From Lineus longissimus (Eukaryota > Nemertea > Pilidiophora > Heteronemertea > Lineidae), in NCBI RefSeq assembly GCF_910592395.1, contig NC_088313.1, forward strand, positions 5,148,501-5,212,500: DNA of 64,000 nucleotides. Direction: 5' to 3'. The translations under genes were made by a program, and so were the position numbers. Shown here one piece after another: positions 47,171-61,404 of the stretch (position 1 is its first letter; every line of letters starts with the position of its first letter). The notes under the pieces are model-generated. The model ran no database searches. It saw only the letters and a list, made by a program, of their open reading frames with translations, and was not told the origin of the DNA.

Positions 47171-48069
47171 ATTAGAGGCGGCGATGCGTAGGTTACTTAT
47201 AATATCACTGCGCCTACTATAATGCGTCATATTTTGTGGTCAGAGGCATTATGTATGCCTACGTCACAGCTTCGTTGCATTACAGATGTGGTTGGGGCGC
47301 CCATTACACGACGGAGTCTACGCGTAGACATACAGTTCACGCAGGCTCGCACTGAAACAGAAACGGACGCACATTCAAGAACTGCACGCAGACCAACATC
47401 GGAAGAAGAGAGTGCCGACTGGACATCAAAGACGCCAACGGTTGGCAAGGTGTCTTATCACTAGGAACGCAGCGTGACGTCACGAGCTCTGACGTCACGA
47501 GCAGACTACTCCGAGGCTCCCTGACGTCATGAGAGACGCCAGCGCCATCTCCCGAATCAGGACTGACGTCACTAGCAGCAACTTCCACGCCGGTCTGAAC
47601 TCAAAAAGCGTCCTAGTATAAACGCTTGGAAGCCAGGAGGCCTGCGCAGTGTTGGGCGGGGGGGGGGGGGGAGAGAGGGGAGGGATGATTTTCGACGGGC
47701 TTTAACCCGCGAATCACCTTTTTGACCGCAACGGTTAATTTGAGCCCCAAAACCACACAAGCAAGCCAATTTGACTGAAACTTAATCATTTTCATCACTT
47801 TAAACACACCTTATTCTCAATATAAGAAGAAGTATATTTGAAATGGAAAATAACATTCAACTGGTATGGTGAGACCACCCATTCGTCTCAAACGGAACTA
47901 TAACCGCGAGCTGATTGGTTAAATACAGGTGCGGGACCTACAGGCCGGCCCCCTGGCTGCCATTTCCATTTCGCAAAATTCGATGGCCACCACATAAGGT
48001 AGCCTACATTTTCATTTTAACAATCGTACAAGGGAAGAAGAAACAAAATGATTGGGACATGAAGAGAAA

Positions 48070-48189
48070 AAGTCTACAACACGCGGTATTCCGAGGCGGT
48101 CACCCATCCACGTACTAACCACGCTCGACGTTGCTTGGCTTCGGTGATCGGACGAGAACCGGTGTTTTCAACGTGATATGGTCGTAGAC
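48070..48189 (-). rRNA. 5S rRNA: 5S rRNA gene, copy 42
   Basis: Consensus gene. Spacer CT at 48516-48517 (for AC) and A at 48666 recur in copy 46; start of a duplicated four-unit block. Confidence 0.96.
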
Positions 48190-49085
48190 ATTAGAGGCGG
48201 CGATGCGTAGGTTACTTATAATATCACTGCGCCTACTATAATGCGTCATATTTTGTGGTCAGAGGCATTATGTATGCCTACGTCACAGCTTCGTCGCATT
48301 ACAGATGTGGTTGGGGCGCCCATTACACGACGGAGTCTACGCGTAGACATACAGTTCACGCAGGCTCGCACTGAAACAGAAACGGACGCACATTCAAGAA
48401 CTGCACGCAGACCAACATCGGAAGAAGAGAGTGCCGACTGGACATCAAAGACGCCAACGGTTGGCAAGGTGTCTCATCACTAGGAACGCAGCGTGACGTC
48501 ACGAGCTCTGACGTCCTGAGCAGACTACTCCGAGGCTCCCTGACGTCATGAGAGACGCCAGCGCCATCTCCCGAATCAGGACTGACGTCACTAGCAGCAA
48601 CTTCCACGCCGGTCTGAACTCAAAAAGCGTCCTAGTATAAACGCTTGGAAGCCAGTAGGCCTGCGAAGTGTTGGGCGGGGGGGGGGGAGAGAGGGGAGGG
48701 ATGATTTTCGACGGGCTTTAACCCGCGAATCACCTTTTTGACCGCAACGGTTAATTTGAGCCCCAAAACCACACAAGCAAGCCAATTTGACTGAAACTTA
48801 ATCATTTTCATCACTTTAAACACACCTTATTCTCAATATAAGAAGAAGTATATTTGAAATGGAAAATAACATTCAACTGGTATGGTGAGACCACCCATTC
48901 GTCTCAAACGGAACTATAACCGCGAGCTGATTGGTTAAATACAGGTGCGGGACCTACAGGCCGGCCCCCTGGCTGCCATTTCCATTTCGCAAAATTCGAT
49001 GGCCACCACATAAGGTAGCCTACATTTTCATTTTAACAATCGTACAAGGGAAGAAGAAACAAAATGATTGGGACATGAAGAGAAA

Positions 49086-49205
49086 AAGTCTACAACACGC
49101 GGTATTCCGAGGCGGTCACCCATCCACGTACTAACCACGCTCGACGTTGCTTGGCTTCGGTGATCGGACGAGAACCGGTGTTTTCAACGTGATATGGTCG
49201 TAGAC
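49086..49205 (-). rRNA. 5S rRNA: 5S rRNA gene, copy 43
   Basis: Consensus gene. The spacer has two private single-base indels (near 49413 and 49785). Confidence 0.96.
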
Positions 49206-50102
49206 ATTAGAGGCGGCGATGCGTAGGTTACTTATAATATCACTGCGCCTACTATAATGCGTCATATTTTGTGGTCAGAGGCATTATGTATGCCTACGTC
49301 ACAGCTTCGTCGCATTACAGATGTGGTTGGGGCGCCCATTACACGACGGAGTCTACGCGTAGACATACAGTTCACGCAGGCTCGCACTGAAACAGAAACG
49401 GACGCACATTCAGAACTGCACGCAGACCAACATCGGAAGAAGAGAGTGCCGACTGGACATCAAAGACGCCAACGGTTGGCAAGGTGTCTCATCACTAGGA
49501 ACGCAGCGTGACGTCACGAGCTCTGACGTCACGAGCAGACTACTCCGAGGCTCCCTGACGTCATGAGAGACGCCAGCGCCATCTCCCGAATCAGGACTGA
49601 CGTCACTAGCAGCAACTTCCACGCCGGTCTGAACTCAAAAAGCGTCCTAGTATAAACGCTTGGAAGCCAGTAGGCCTGCGCAGTGTTGGGCGGGGGGGGG
49701 GGGAGAGAGGGGAGGGATGATTTTCGACGGGCTTTAACCCGCGAATCACCTTTTTGACCGCAACGGTTAATTTGAGCCCCAAAAACCACACAAGCAAGCC
49801 AATTTGACTGAAACTTAATCATTTTCATCACTTTAAACACACCTTATTCTCAATATAAGAAGAAGTATATTTGAAATGGAAAATAACATTCAACTGGTAT
49901 GGTGAGACCACCCATTCGTCTCAAACGGAACTATAACCGCGAGCTGATTGGTTAAATACAGGTGCGGGACCTACAGGCCGGCCCCCTGGCTGCCATTTCC
50001 ATTTCGCAAAATTCGATGGCCACCACATAAGGTAGCCTACATTTTCATTTTAACAATCGTACAAGGGAAGAAGAAACAAAATGATTGGGACATGAAGAGA
50101 AA

Positions 50103-50222
50103 AAGTCTACAACACGCGGTATTCCGAGGCGGTCACCCATCCACGTACTAACCACGCTCGACGTTGCTTGGCTTCGGTGATCGGACGAGAACCGGTGTTT
50201 TCAACGTGATATGGTCGTAGAC
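50103..50222 (-). rRNA. 5S rRNA: 5S rRNA gene, copy 44
   Basis: Consensus gene. A one-A deletion near 50854 recurs in copy 48. Confidence 0.96.
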
Positions 50223-51119
50223 ATTAGAGGCGGCGATGCGTAGGTTACTTATAATATCACTGCGCCTACTATAATGCGTCATATTTTGTGGTCAGAGGCA
50301 TTATGTATGCCTACGTCACAGCTTCGTCGCATTACAGATGTGGTTGGGGCGCCCATTACACGACGGAGTCTACGCGTAGACATACAGTTCACGCAGGCTC
50401 GCACTGAAACAGAAACGGACGCACATTCAAGAACTGCACGCAGACCAACATCGGAAGAAGAGAGTGCCGACTGGACATCAAAGACGCCAACGGTTGGCAA
50501 GGTGTCTCATCACTAGGAACGCAGCGTGACGTCACGAGCTCTGACGTCACGAGCAGACTACTCCGAGGCTCCCTGACGTCATGAGAGACGCCAGCGCCAT
50601 CTCCCGAATCAGGACTGACGTCACTAGCAGCAACTTCCACGCCGGTCTGAACTCAAAAAGCGTCCTAGTATAAACGCTTGGAAGCCAGTAGGCCTGCGCA
50701 GTGTTGGGCGGGGGGGGGGGGGAGAGAGGGGAGGGATGATTTTCGACGGGCTTTAACCCGCGAATCACCTTTTTGACCGCAACGGTTAATTTGAGCCCCA
50801 AAACCACACAAGCAAGCCAATTTGACTGAAACTTAATCATTTTCATCACTTTAACACACCTTATTCTCAATATAAGAAGAAGTATATTTGAAATGGAAAA
50901 TAACATTCAACTGGTATGGTGAGACCACCCATTCGTCTCAAACGGAACTATAACCGCGAGCTGATTGGTTAAATACAGGTGCGGGACCTACAGGCCGGCC
51001 CCCTGGCTGCCATTTCCATTTCGCAAAATTCGATGGCCACCACATAAGGTAGCCTACATTTTCATTTTAACAATCGTACAAGGGAAGAAGAAACAGAATG
51101 ATTGGGACATGAAGAGAAA

Positions 51120-51239
51120 AAGTCTACAACACGCGGTATTCCGAGGCGGTCACCCATCCACGTACTAACCACGCTCGACGTTGCTTGGCTTCGGTGATCG
51201 GACGAGAACCGGTGTTTTCAACGTGATATGGTCGTAGAC
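51120..51239 (-). rRNA. 5S rRNA: 5S rRNA gene, copy 45
   Basis: Consensus gene; A to G near 51097 in the 3' flank. Confidence 0.96.
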
Positions 51240-52136
51240 ATTAGAGGCGGCGATGCGTAGGTTACTTATAATATCACTGCGCCTACTATAATGCGTCATA
51301 TTTTGTGGTCAGAGGCATTATGTATGCCTACGTCACAGCTTCGTCGCATTACAGATGTGGTTGGGGCGCCCATTACACGACGGAGTCTACGCGTAGACAT
51401 ACAGTTCACGCAGGCTCGCACTGAAACAGAAACGGACGCACATTCAAGAACTGCACGCAGACCAACATCGGAAGAAGAGAGTGCCGACTGGACATCAAAG
51501 ACGCCAACGGTTGGCAAGGTGTCTCATCACTAGGAACGCAGCGTGACGTCACGAGCTCTGACGTCACGAGCAGACTACTCCGAGGCTCCCTGACGTCATG
51601 AGAGACGCCAGCGCCATCTCCCGAATCAGGACTGACGTCACTAGCAGCAACTTCCACGCCGGTCTGAACTCAAAAAGCGTCCTAGTATAAACGCTTGGAA
51701 GCCAGTAGGCCTGCGCAGTGTTGGGCGGGGGGGGGGGGAGAGAGGGGAGGGATGATTTTCGACGGGCTTTAACCCGCGAATCACCTTTTTGACCGCAACG
51801 GTTAATTTGAGCCCCAAAACCACACAAGCAAGCCAATTTGACTGAAACTTAATCATTTTCATCACTTTAAACACACCTTATTCTCAATATAAGAAGAAGT
51901 ATATTTGAAATGGAAAATAACATTCAACTGGTATGGTGAGACCACCCATTCGTCTCAAACGGAACTATAACCGCGAGCTGATTGGTTAAATACAGGTGCG
52001 GGACCTACAGGCCGGCCCCCTGGCTGCCATTTCCATTTCGCAAAATTCGATGGCCACCACATAAGGTAGCCTACATTTTCATTTTAACAATCGTACAAGG
52101 GAAGAAGAAACAAAATGATTGGGACATGAAGAGAAA

Positions 52137-52256
52137 AAGTCTACAACACGCGGTATTCCGAGGCGGTCACCCATCCACGTACTAACCACGCTCGACGTTG
52201 CTTGGCTTCGGTGATCGGACGAGAACCGGTGTTTTCAACGTGATATGGTCGTAGAC
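52137..52256 (-). rRNA. 5S rRNA: 5S rRNA gene, copy 46
   Basis: Consensus gene. Spacer variants at 52583-52584 and 52733 match copy 42. Confidence 0.96.
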
Positions 52257-53150
52257 ATTAGAGGCGGCGATGCGTAGGTTACTTATAATATCACTGCGCC
52301 TACTATAATGCGTCATATTTTGTGGTCAGAGGCATTATGTATGCCTACGTCACAGCTTCGTCGCATTACAGATGTGGTTGGGGCGCCCATTACACGACGG
52401 AGTCTACGCGTAGACATACAGTTCACGCAGGCTCGCACTGAAACAGAAACGGACGCACATTCAAGAACTGCACGCAGACCAACATCGGAAGAAGAGAGTG
52501 CCGACTGGACATCAAAGACGCCAACGGTTGGCAAGGTGTCTCATCACTAGGAACGCAGCGTGACGTCACGAGCTCTGACGTCCTGAGCAGACTACTCCGA
52601 GGCTCCCTGACGTCATGAGAGACGCCAGCGCCATCTCCCGAATCAGGACTGACGTCACTAGCAGCAACTTCCACGCCGGTCTGAACTCAAAAAGCGTCCT
52701 AGTATAAACGCTTGGAAGCCAGTAGGCCTGCGAAGTGTTGGGGGGGGGGGGGAGAGAGGGGAGGGATGATTTTCGACGGGCTTTAACCCGCGAATCACCT
52801 TTTTGACCGCAACGGTTAATTTGAGCCCCAAAACCACACAAGCAAGCCAATTTGACTGAAACTTAATCATTTTCATCACTTTAAACACACCTTATTCTCA
52901 ATATAAGAAGAAGTATATTTGAAATGGAAAATAACATTCAACTGGTATGGTGAGACCACCCATTCGTCTCAAACGGAACTATAACCGCGAGCTGATTGGT
53001 TAAATACAGGTGCGGGACCTACAGGCCGGCCCCCTGGCTGCCATTTCCATTTCGCAAAATTCGATGGCCACCACATAAGGTAGCCTACATTTTCATTTTA
53101 ACAATCGTACAAGGGAAGAAGAAACAAAATGATTGGGACATGAAGAGAAA

Positions 53151-53270
53151 AAGTCTACAACACGCGGTATTCCGAGGCGGTCACCCATCCACGTACTAAC
53201 CACGCTCGACTTTGCTTGGCTTCGGTGATCGGACGAGAACCGGTGTTTTCAACGTGATATGGTCGTAGAC
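53151..53270 (-). rRNA. 5S rRNA: 5S rRNA gene, copy 47, single-base variant
   Basis: Plus-strand T replaces G at 53211, in the segment for the AAGCAACGTC part of the RNA. The spacer has a one-base insertion near 53582. Confidence 0.95.
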
Positions 53271-54166
53271 ATTAGAGGCGGCGATGCGTAGGTTACTTAT
53301 AATATCACTGCGCCTACTATAATGCGTCATATTTTGTGGTCAGAGGCATTATGTATGCCTACGTCACAGCTTCGTCGCATTACAGATGTGGTTGGGGCGC
53401 CCATTACACGACGGAGTCTACGCGTAGACATACAGTTCACGCAGGCTCGCACTGAAACAGAAACGGACGCACATTCAAGAACTGCACGCAGACCAACATC
53501 GGAAGAAGAGAGTGCCGACTGGACATCAAAGACGCCAACGGTTGGCAAGGTGTCTCATCACTAGGAACGCAGCGTGACGTCAACGAGCTCTGACGTCACG
53601 AGCAGACTACTCCGAGGCTCCCTGACGTCATGAGAGACGCCAGCGCCATCTCCCGAATCAGGACTGACGTCACTAGCAGCAACTTCCACGCCGGTCTGAA
53701 CTCAAAAAGCGTCCTAGTATAAACGCTTGGAAGCCAGTAGGCCTGCGCAGTGTTGGGCGGGGGGGGGGAGAGAGGGGAGGGATGATTTTCGACGGGCTTT
53801 AACCCGCGAATCACCTTTTTGACCGCAACGGTTAATTTGAGCCCCAAAACCACACAAGCAAGCCAATTTGACTGAAACTTAATCATTTTCATCACTTTAA
53901 ACACACCTTATTCTCAATATAAGAAGAAGTATATTTGAAATGGAAAATAACATTCAACTGGTATGGTGAGACCACCCATTCGTCTCAAACGGAACTATAA
54001 CCGCGAGCTGATTGGTTAAATACAGGTGCGGGACCTACAGGCCGGCCCCCTGGCTGCCATTTCCATTTCGCAAAATTCGATGGCCACCACATAAGGTAGC
54101 CTACATTTTCATTTTAACAATCGTACAAGGGAAGAAGAAACAAAATGATTGGGACATGAAGAGAAA

Positions 54167-54286
54167 AAGTCTACAACACGCGGTATTCCGAGGCGGTCAC
54201 CCATCCACGTACTAACCACGCTCGACGTTGCTTGGCTTCGGTGATCGGACGAGAACCGGTGTTTTCAACGTGATATGGTCGTAGAC
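54167..54286 (-). rRNA. 5S rRNA: 5S rRNA gene, copy 48
   Basis: Consensus gene. A one-A deletion near 54915 matches copy 44. Confidence 0.96.
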
Positions 54287-55180
54287 ATTAGAGGCGGCGA
54301 TGCGTAGGTTACTTATAATATCACTGCGCCTACTATAATGCGTCATATTTTGTGGTCAGAGGCATTATGTATGCCTACGTCACAGCTTCGTCGCATTACA
54401 GATGTGGTTGGGGCGCCCATTACACGACGGAGTCTACGCGTAGACATACAGTTCACGCAGGCTCGCACTGAAACAGAAACGGACGCACATTCAAGAACTG
54501 CACGCAGACCAACATCGGAAGAAGAGAGTGCCGACTGGACATCAAAGACGCCAACGGTTGGCAAGGTGTCTCATCACTAGGAACGCAGCGTGACGTCACG
54601 AGCTCTGACGTCACGAGCAGACTACTCCGAGGCTCCCTGACGTCATGAGAGACGCCAGCGCCATCTCCCGAATCAGGACTGACGTCACTAGCAGCAACTT
54701 CCACGCCGGTCTGAACTCAAAAAGCGTCCTAGTATAAACGCTTGGAAGCCAGTAGGCCTGCGCAGTGTTGGGCGGGGGGGGGGAGAGAGGGGAGGGATGA
54801 TTTTCGACGGGCTTTAACCCGCGAATCACCTTTTTGACCGCAACGGTTAATTTGAGCCCCAAAACCACACAAGCAAGCCAATTTGACTGAAACTTAATCA
54901 TTTTCATCACTTTAACACACCTTATTCTCAATATTAGAAGAAGTATATTTGAAATGGAAAATAACATTCAACTGGTATGGTGAGACCACCCATTCGTCTC
55001 AAACGGAACTATAACCGCGAGCTGATTGGTTAAATACAGGTGCGGGACCTACAGGCCGGCCCCCTGGCTGCCATTTCCATTTCGCAAAATTCGATGGCCA
55101 CCACATAAGGTAGCCTACATTTTCATTTTAACAATCGTACAAGGGAAGAAGAAACAAAATGATTGGGACATGAAGAGAAA

Positions 55181-55300
55181 AAGTCTACAACACGCGGTAT
55201 TCCGAGGCGGTCACCCATCCACGTACTAACCACGCTCGACGTTGCTTGGCTTCGGTGATCGGACGAGAACCGGTGTTTTCAACGTGATATGGTCGTAGAC
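55181..55300 (-). rRNA. 5S rRNA: 5S rRNA gene, copy 49
   Basis: Consensus gene; end of the second four-unit block. Confidence 0.96.
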
Positions 55301-56197
55301 ATTAGAGGCGGCGATGCGTAGGTTACTTATAATATCACTGCGCCTACTATAATGCGTCATATTTTGTGGTCAGAGGCATTATGTATGCCTACGTCACAGC
55401 TTCGTCGCATTACAGATGTGGTTGGGGCGCCCATTACACGACGGAGTCTACGCGTAGACATACAGTTCACGCAGGCTCGCACTGAAACAGAAACGGACGC
55501 ACATTCAAGAACTGCACGCAGACCAACATCGGAAGAAGAGAGTGCCGACTGGACATCAAAGACGCCAACGGTTGGCAAGGTGTCTCATCACTAGGAACGC
55601 AGCGTGACGTCACGAGCTCTGACGTCACGAGCAGACTACTCCGAGGCTCCCTGACGTCATGAGAGACGCCAGCGCCATCTCCCGAATCAGGACTGACGTC
55701 ACTAGCAGCAACTTCCACGCCGGTCTGAACTCAAAAAGCGTCCTAGTATAAACGCTTGGAAGCCAGTAGGCCTGCGCAGTGTTGGGCGGGGGGGGGGGGA
55801 GAGAGGGGAGGGATGATTTTCGACGGGCTTTAACCCGCGAATCACCTTTTTGACCGCAACGGTTAATTTGAGCCCCAAAACCACACAAGCAAGCCAATTT
55901 GACTGAAACTTTATCATTTTCATCACTTTAAACACACCTTATTCTCAATATAAGAAGAAGTATATTTGAAATGGAAAATAACATTCAACTGGTATGGTGA
56001 GACCACCCATTCGTCTCAAACGGAACTATAACCGCGAGCTGATTGGTTAAATACAGGTGCGGGACCTACAGGCCGGCCCCCTGGCTGCCATTTCCATTTC
56101 GCAAAATTCGATGGCCACCACATAAGGTAGCCTACATTTTCATTTTAACAATCGTACAAGGGAAGAAGAAACAAAATGATTGGGACATGAAGAGAAA

Positions 56198-56317
56198 AAG
56201 TCTACAACACGCGGTATTCCGAGGCGGTCACCCATCCACGTACTAACCACGCTCGACGTTGCTTGGCTTCGGTGATCGGACGAGAACCGGTGTTTTCAAC
56301 GTGATATGGTCGTAGAC
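56198..56317 (-). rRNA. 5S rRNA: 5S rRNA gene, copy 50
   Basis: Consensus gene. Confidence 0.96.
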
Positions 56318-57213
56318 ATTAGAGGCGGCGATGCGTAGGTTACTTATAATATCACTGCGCCTACTATAATGCGTCATATTTTGTGGTCAGAGGCATTATG
56401 TATGCCTACGTCACAGCTTCGTCGCATTACAGATGTGGTTGGGGCGCCCATTACACGACGGAGTCTACGCGTAGACATACAGTTCACGCAGGCTCGCACT
56501 GAAACAGAAACGGACGCACATTCAAGAACTGCACGCAGACCAACATCGGAAGAAGAGAGTGCCGACTGGACATCAAAGACGCCAACGGTTGGCAAGGTGT
56601 CTCATCACTAGGAACGCAGCGTGACGTCACGAGCTCTGACGTCACGAGCAGACTACTCCGAGGCTCCCTGACGTCATGAGAGACGCCAGCGCCATCTCCC
56701 GAATCAGGACTGACGTCACTAGCAGCAACTTCCACGCCGGTCTGAACTCAAAAAGCGTCCTAGTATAAACGCTTGGAAGCCAGTAGGCCTGCGCAGTGTT
56801 GGGCGGGGGGGGGGGAGAGAGGGGAGGGATGATTTTCGACGGGCTTTAACCCGCGAATCACCTTTTTGACCGCAACGGTTAATTTGAGCCCCAAAACCAC
56901 ACAAGCAAGCCAATTTGACTGAAACTTAATCATTTTCATCACTTTAAACACACCTTATTCTCAATATAAGAAGAAGTATATTTGAAATGGAAAATAACAT
57001 TCAACTGGTATGGTGAGACCACCCATTCGTCTCAAACGGAACTATAACCGCGAGCTGATTGGTTAAATACAGGTGCGGGACCTACAGGCCGGCCCCCTGG
57101 CTGCCATTTCCATTTCGCAAAATTCGATGGCCACCACATAATTTAGCCTACATTTTCATTTTAACAATCGTACAAGGGAAGAAGAAACAAAATGATTGGG
57201 ACATGAAGAGAAA

Positions 57214-57333
57214 AAGTCTACAACACGCGGTATTCCGAGGCGGTCACCCATCCACGTACTAACCACGCTCGACGTTGCTTGGCTTCGGTGATCGGACGAG
57301 AACCGGTGTTTTCAACGTGATATGGTCGTAGAC
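57214..57333 (-). rRNA. 5S rRNA: 5S rRNA gene, copy 51
   Basis: Consensus gene. GG to TT in the 3' flank near 57142, and T to C near 57450 in the spacer. Confidence 0.96.
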
Positions 57334-58231
57334 ATTAGAGGCGGCGATGCGTAGGTTACTTATAATATCACTGCGCCTACTATAATGCGTCATATTTTGT
57401 GGTCAGAGGCATTATGTATGCCTACGTCACAGCTTCGTCGCATTACAGACGTGGTTGGGGCGCCCATTACACGACGGAGTCTACGCGTAGACATACAGTT
57501 CACGCAGGCTCGCACTGAAACAGAAACGGACGCACATTCAAGAACTGCACGCAGACCAACATCGGAAGAAGAGAGTGCCGACTGGACATCAAAGACGCCA
57601 ACGGTTGGCAAGGTGTCTCATCACTAGGAACGCAGCGTGACGTCACGAGCTCTGACGTCACGAGCAGACTACTCCGAGGCTCCCTGACGTCATGAGAGAC
57701 GCCAGCGCCATCTCCCGAATCAGGACTGACGTCACTAGCAGCAACTTCCACGCCGGTCTGAACTCAAAAAGCGTCCTAGTATAAACGCTTGGAAGCCAGT
57801 AGGCCTGCGCAGTGTTGGGCGGGGGGGGGGGGGAGAGAGGGGAGGGATGATTTTCGACGGGCTTTAACCCGCGAATCACCTTTTTGACCGCAACGGTTAA
57901 TTTGAGCCCCAAAACCACACAAGCAAGCCAATTTGACTGAAACTTAATCATTTTCATCACTTTAAACACACCTTATTCTCAATATAAGAAGAAGTATATT
58001 TGAAATGGAAAATAACATTCAACTGGTATGGTGAGACCACCCATTCGTCTCAAACGGAACTATAACCGCGAGCTGATTGGTTAAATACAGGTGCGGGACC
58101 TACAGGCCGGCCCCCTGGCTGCCATTTCCATTTCGCAAAATTCGATGGCCACCACATAAGGTAGCCTACATTTTCATTTTAACAATCGTACAAGGGAAGA
58201 AGAAACAAAATGATTGGGACATGAAGAGAAA

Positions 58232-58351
58232 AAGTCTACAACACGCGGTATTCCGAGGCGGTCACCCATCCACGTACTAACCACGCTCGACGTTGCTTGG
58301 CTTCGGTGATCGGACGAGAACCGGTGTTTTCAACGTGATATGGTCGTAGAC
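58232..58351 (-). rRNA. 5S rRNA: 5S rRNA gene, copy 52
   Basis: Consensus gene. Confidence 0.96.
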
Positions 58352-59248
58352 ATTAGAGGCGGCGATGCGTAGGTTACTTATAATATCACTGCGCCTACTA
58401 TAATGCGTCATATTTTGTGGTCAGAGGCATTATGTATGCCTACGTCACAGCTTCGTCGCATTACAGATGTGGTTGGGGCGCCCATTACACGACGGAGTCT
58501 ACGCGTAGACATACAGTTCACGCAGGCTCGCACTGAAACAGAAACGGACGCACATTCAAGAACTGCACGCAGACCAACATCGGAAGAAGAGAGTGCCGAC
58601 TGGACATCAAAGACGCCAACGGTTGGCAAGGTGTCTCATCACTAGGAACGCAGCGTGACGTCACGAGCTCTGACGTCACGAGCAGACTACTCCGAGGCTC
58701 CCTGACGTCATGAGAGACGCCAGCGCCATCTCCCGAATCAGGACTGACGTCACTAGCAGCAACTTCCACGCCGGTCTGAACTCAAAAAGCGTCCTAGTAT
58801 AAACGCTTGGAAGCCAGTAGGCCTGCGCAGTGTTGGGCGGGGGGGGGGGGAGAGAGGGGAGGGATGATTTTCGACGGGCTTTAACCCGCGAATCACCTTT
58901 TTGACCGCAACGGTTAATTTGAGCCCCAAAACCACACAAGCAAGCCAATTTGACTGAAACTTAATCATTTTCATCACTTTAAACACACCTTATTCTCAAT
59001 ATAAGAAGAAGTATATTTGAAATGGAAAATAACATTCAACTGGTATGGTGAGACCACCCATTCGTCTCAAACGGAACTATAACCGCGAGCTGATTGGTTA
59101 AATACAGGTGCGGGACCTACAGGCCGGCCCCCTGGCTGCCATTTCCATTTCGCAAAATTCGATGGCCACCACATAAGGTAGCCTACATTTTCATTTTAAC
59201 AATCGTACAAGGGAAGAAGAAACAAAATGATTGGGACATGAAGAGAAA

Positions 59249-59368
59249 AAGTCTACAACACGCGGTATTCCGAGGCGGTCACCCATCCACGTACTAACCA
59301 CGCTCGACGTTGCTTGGCTTCGGTGATCGGACGAGAACCGGTGTTTTCAACGTGATATGGTCGTAGAC
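59249..59368 (-). rRNA. 5S rRNA: 5S rRNA gene, copy 53
   Basis: Consensus gene. Spacer changes near 59531, 59625 and 59648. Confidence 0.96.
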
Positions 59369-60266
59369 ATTAGAGGCGGCGATGCGTAGGTTACTTATAA
59401 TATCACTGCGCCTACTATAATGCGTCATATTTTGTGGTCAGAGGCATTATGTATGCCTACGTCACAGCTTCGTCGCATTACAGATGTGGTTGGGGCGCCC
59501 ATTACACGACGGAGTCTACGCGTAGACATAAAGTTCACGCAGGCTCGCACTGAAACAGAAACGGACGCACATTCAAGAACTGCACGCAGACCAACATCGG
59601 AAGAAGAGAGTGCCGACTGGACATTAAAGACGCCAACGGTTGGCAAGTTGTCTCATCACTAGGAACGCAGCGTGACGTCACGAGCTCTGACGTCACGAGC
59701 AGACTACTCCGAGGCTCCCTGACGTCATGAGAGACGCCAGCGCCATCTCCCGAATCAGGACTGACGTCACTAGCAGCAACTTCCACGCCGGTCTGAACTC
59801 AAAAAGCGTCCTAGTATAAACGCTTGGAAGCCAGTAGGCCTGCGCAGTGTTGGGCGGGGGGGGGGGGGAGAGAGGGGAGGGATGATTTTCGACGGGCTTT
59901 AACCCGCGAATCACCTTTTTGACCGCAACGGTTAATTTGAGCCCCAAAACCACACAAGCAAGCCAATTTGACTGAAACTTAATCATTTTCATCACTTTAA
60001 ACACACCTTATTCTCAATATAAGAAGAAGTATATTTGAAATGGAAAATAACATTCAACTGGTATGGTGAGACCACCCATTCGTCTCAAACGGAACTATAA
60101 CCGCGAGCTGATTGGTTAAATACAGGTGCGGGACCTACAGGCCGGCCCCCTGGCTGCCATTTCCATTTCGCAAAATTCGATGGCCACCACATAAGGTAGC
60201 CTACATTTTCATTTTAACAATCGTACAAGGGAAGAAGAAACAAAATGATTGGGACATGAAGAGAAA

Positions 60267-60386
60267 AAGTCTACAACACGCGGTATTCCGAGGCGGTCAC
60301 CCATCCACGTACTAACCACGCTCGACGTTGCTTGGCTTCGGTGATCGGACGAGAACCGGTGTTTTCAACGTGATATGGTCGTAGAC
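60267..60386 (-). rRNA. 5S rRNA: 5S rRNA gene, copy 54
   Basis: Consensus gene. Confidence 0.96.
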
Positions 60387-61284
60387 ATTAGAGGCGGCGA
60401 TGCGTAGGTTACTTATAATATCACTGCGCCTACTATAATGCGTCATATTTTGTGGTCAGAGGCATTATGTATGCCTACGTCACAGCTTCGTCGCATTACA
60501 GATGTGGTTGGGGCGCCCATTACACGACGGAGTCTACGCGTAGACATACAGTTCACGCAGGCTCGCACTGAAACAGAAACGGACGCACATTCAAGAACTG
60601 CACGCAGACCAACATCGGAAGAAGAGAGTGCCGACTGGACATCAAAGACGCCAACGGTTGGCAAGGTGTCTCATCACTAGGAACGCAGCGTGACGTCACG
60701 AGCTCTGACGTCACGAGCAGACTACTCCGAGGCTCCCTGACGTCATGAGAGACGCCAGCGCCATCTCCCGAATCAGGACTGACGTCACTAGCAGCAACTT
60801 CCACGCCGGTCTGAACTCAAAAAGCGTCCTAGTATAAACGCTTGGAAGCCAGTAGGCCTGCGCAGTGTTGGGCGGGGGGGGGGGGGAGAGAGGGGAGGGA
60901 TGATTTTCGACGGGCTTTAACCCGCGAATCACCTTTTTGACCGCAACGGTTAATTTGAGCCCCAAAACCACACAAGCAAGCCAATTTGACTGAAACTTAA
61001 TCATTTTCATCACTTTAAACACACCTTATTCTCAATATAAGAAGAAGTATATTTGAAATGGAAAATAACATTCAACTGGTATGGTGAGACCACCCATTCG
61101 TCTCAAACGGAACTATAACCGCGAGCTGATTGGTTAAATACAGGTGCGGGACCTACAGGCCGGCCCCCTGGCTGCCATTTCCATTTCGCAAAATTCGATG
61201 GCCACCACATAAGGTAGCCTACATTTTCATTTTAACAATCGTACAAGGGAAGAAGAAACAAAATGATTGGGACATGAAGAGAAA

Positions 61285-61404
61285 AAGTCTACAACACGCG
61301 GTATTCCGAGGCGGTCACCCATCCACGTACTAACCACGCTCGACGTTGCTTGGCTTCGGTGATCGGACGAGAACCGGTGTTTTCAACGTGATATGGTCGT
61401 AGAC
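61285..61404 (-). rRNA. 5S rRNA: 5S rRNA gene, copy 55
   Basis: Consensus gene. Confidence 0.96.
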
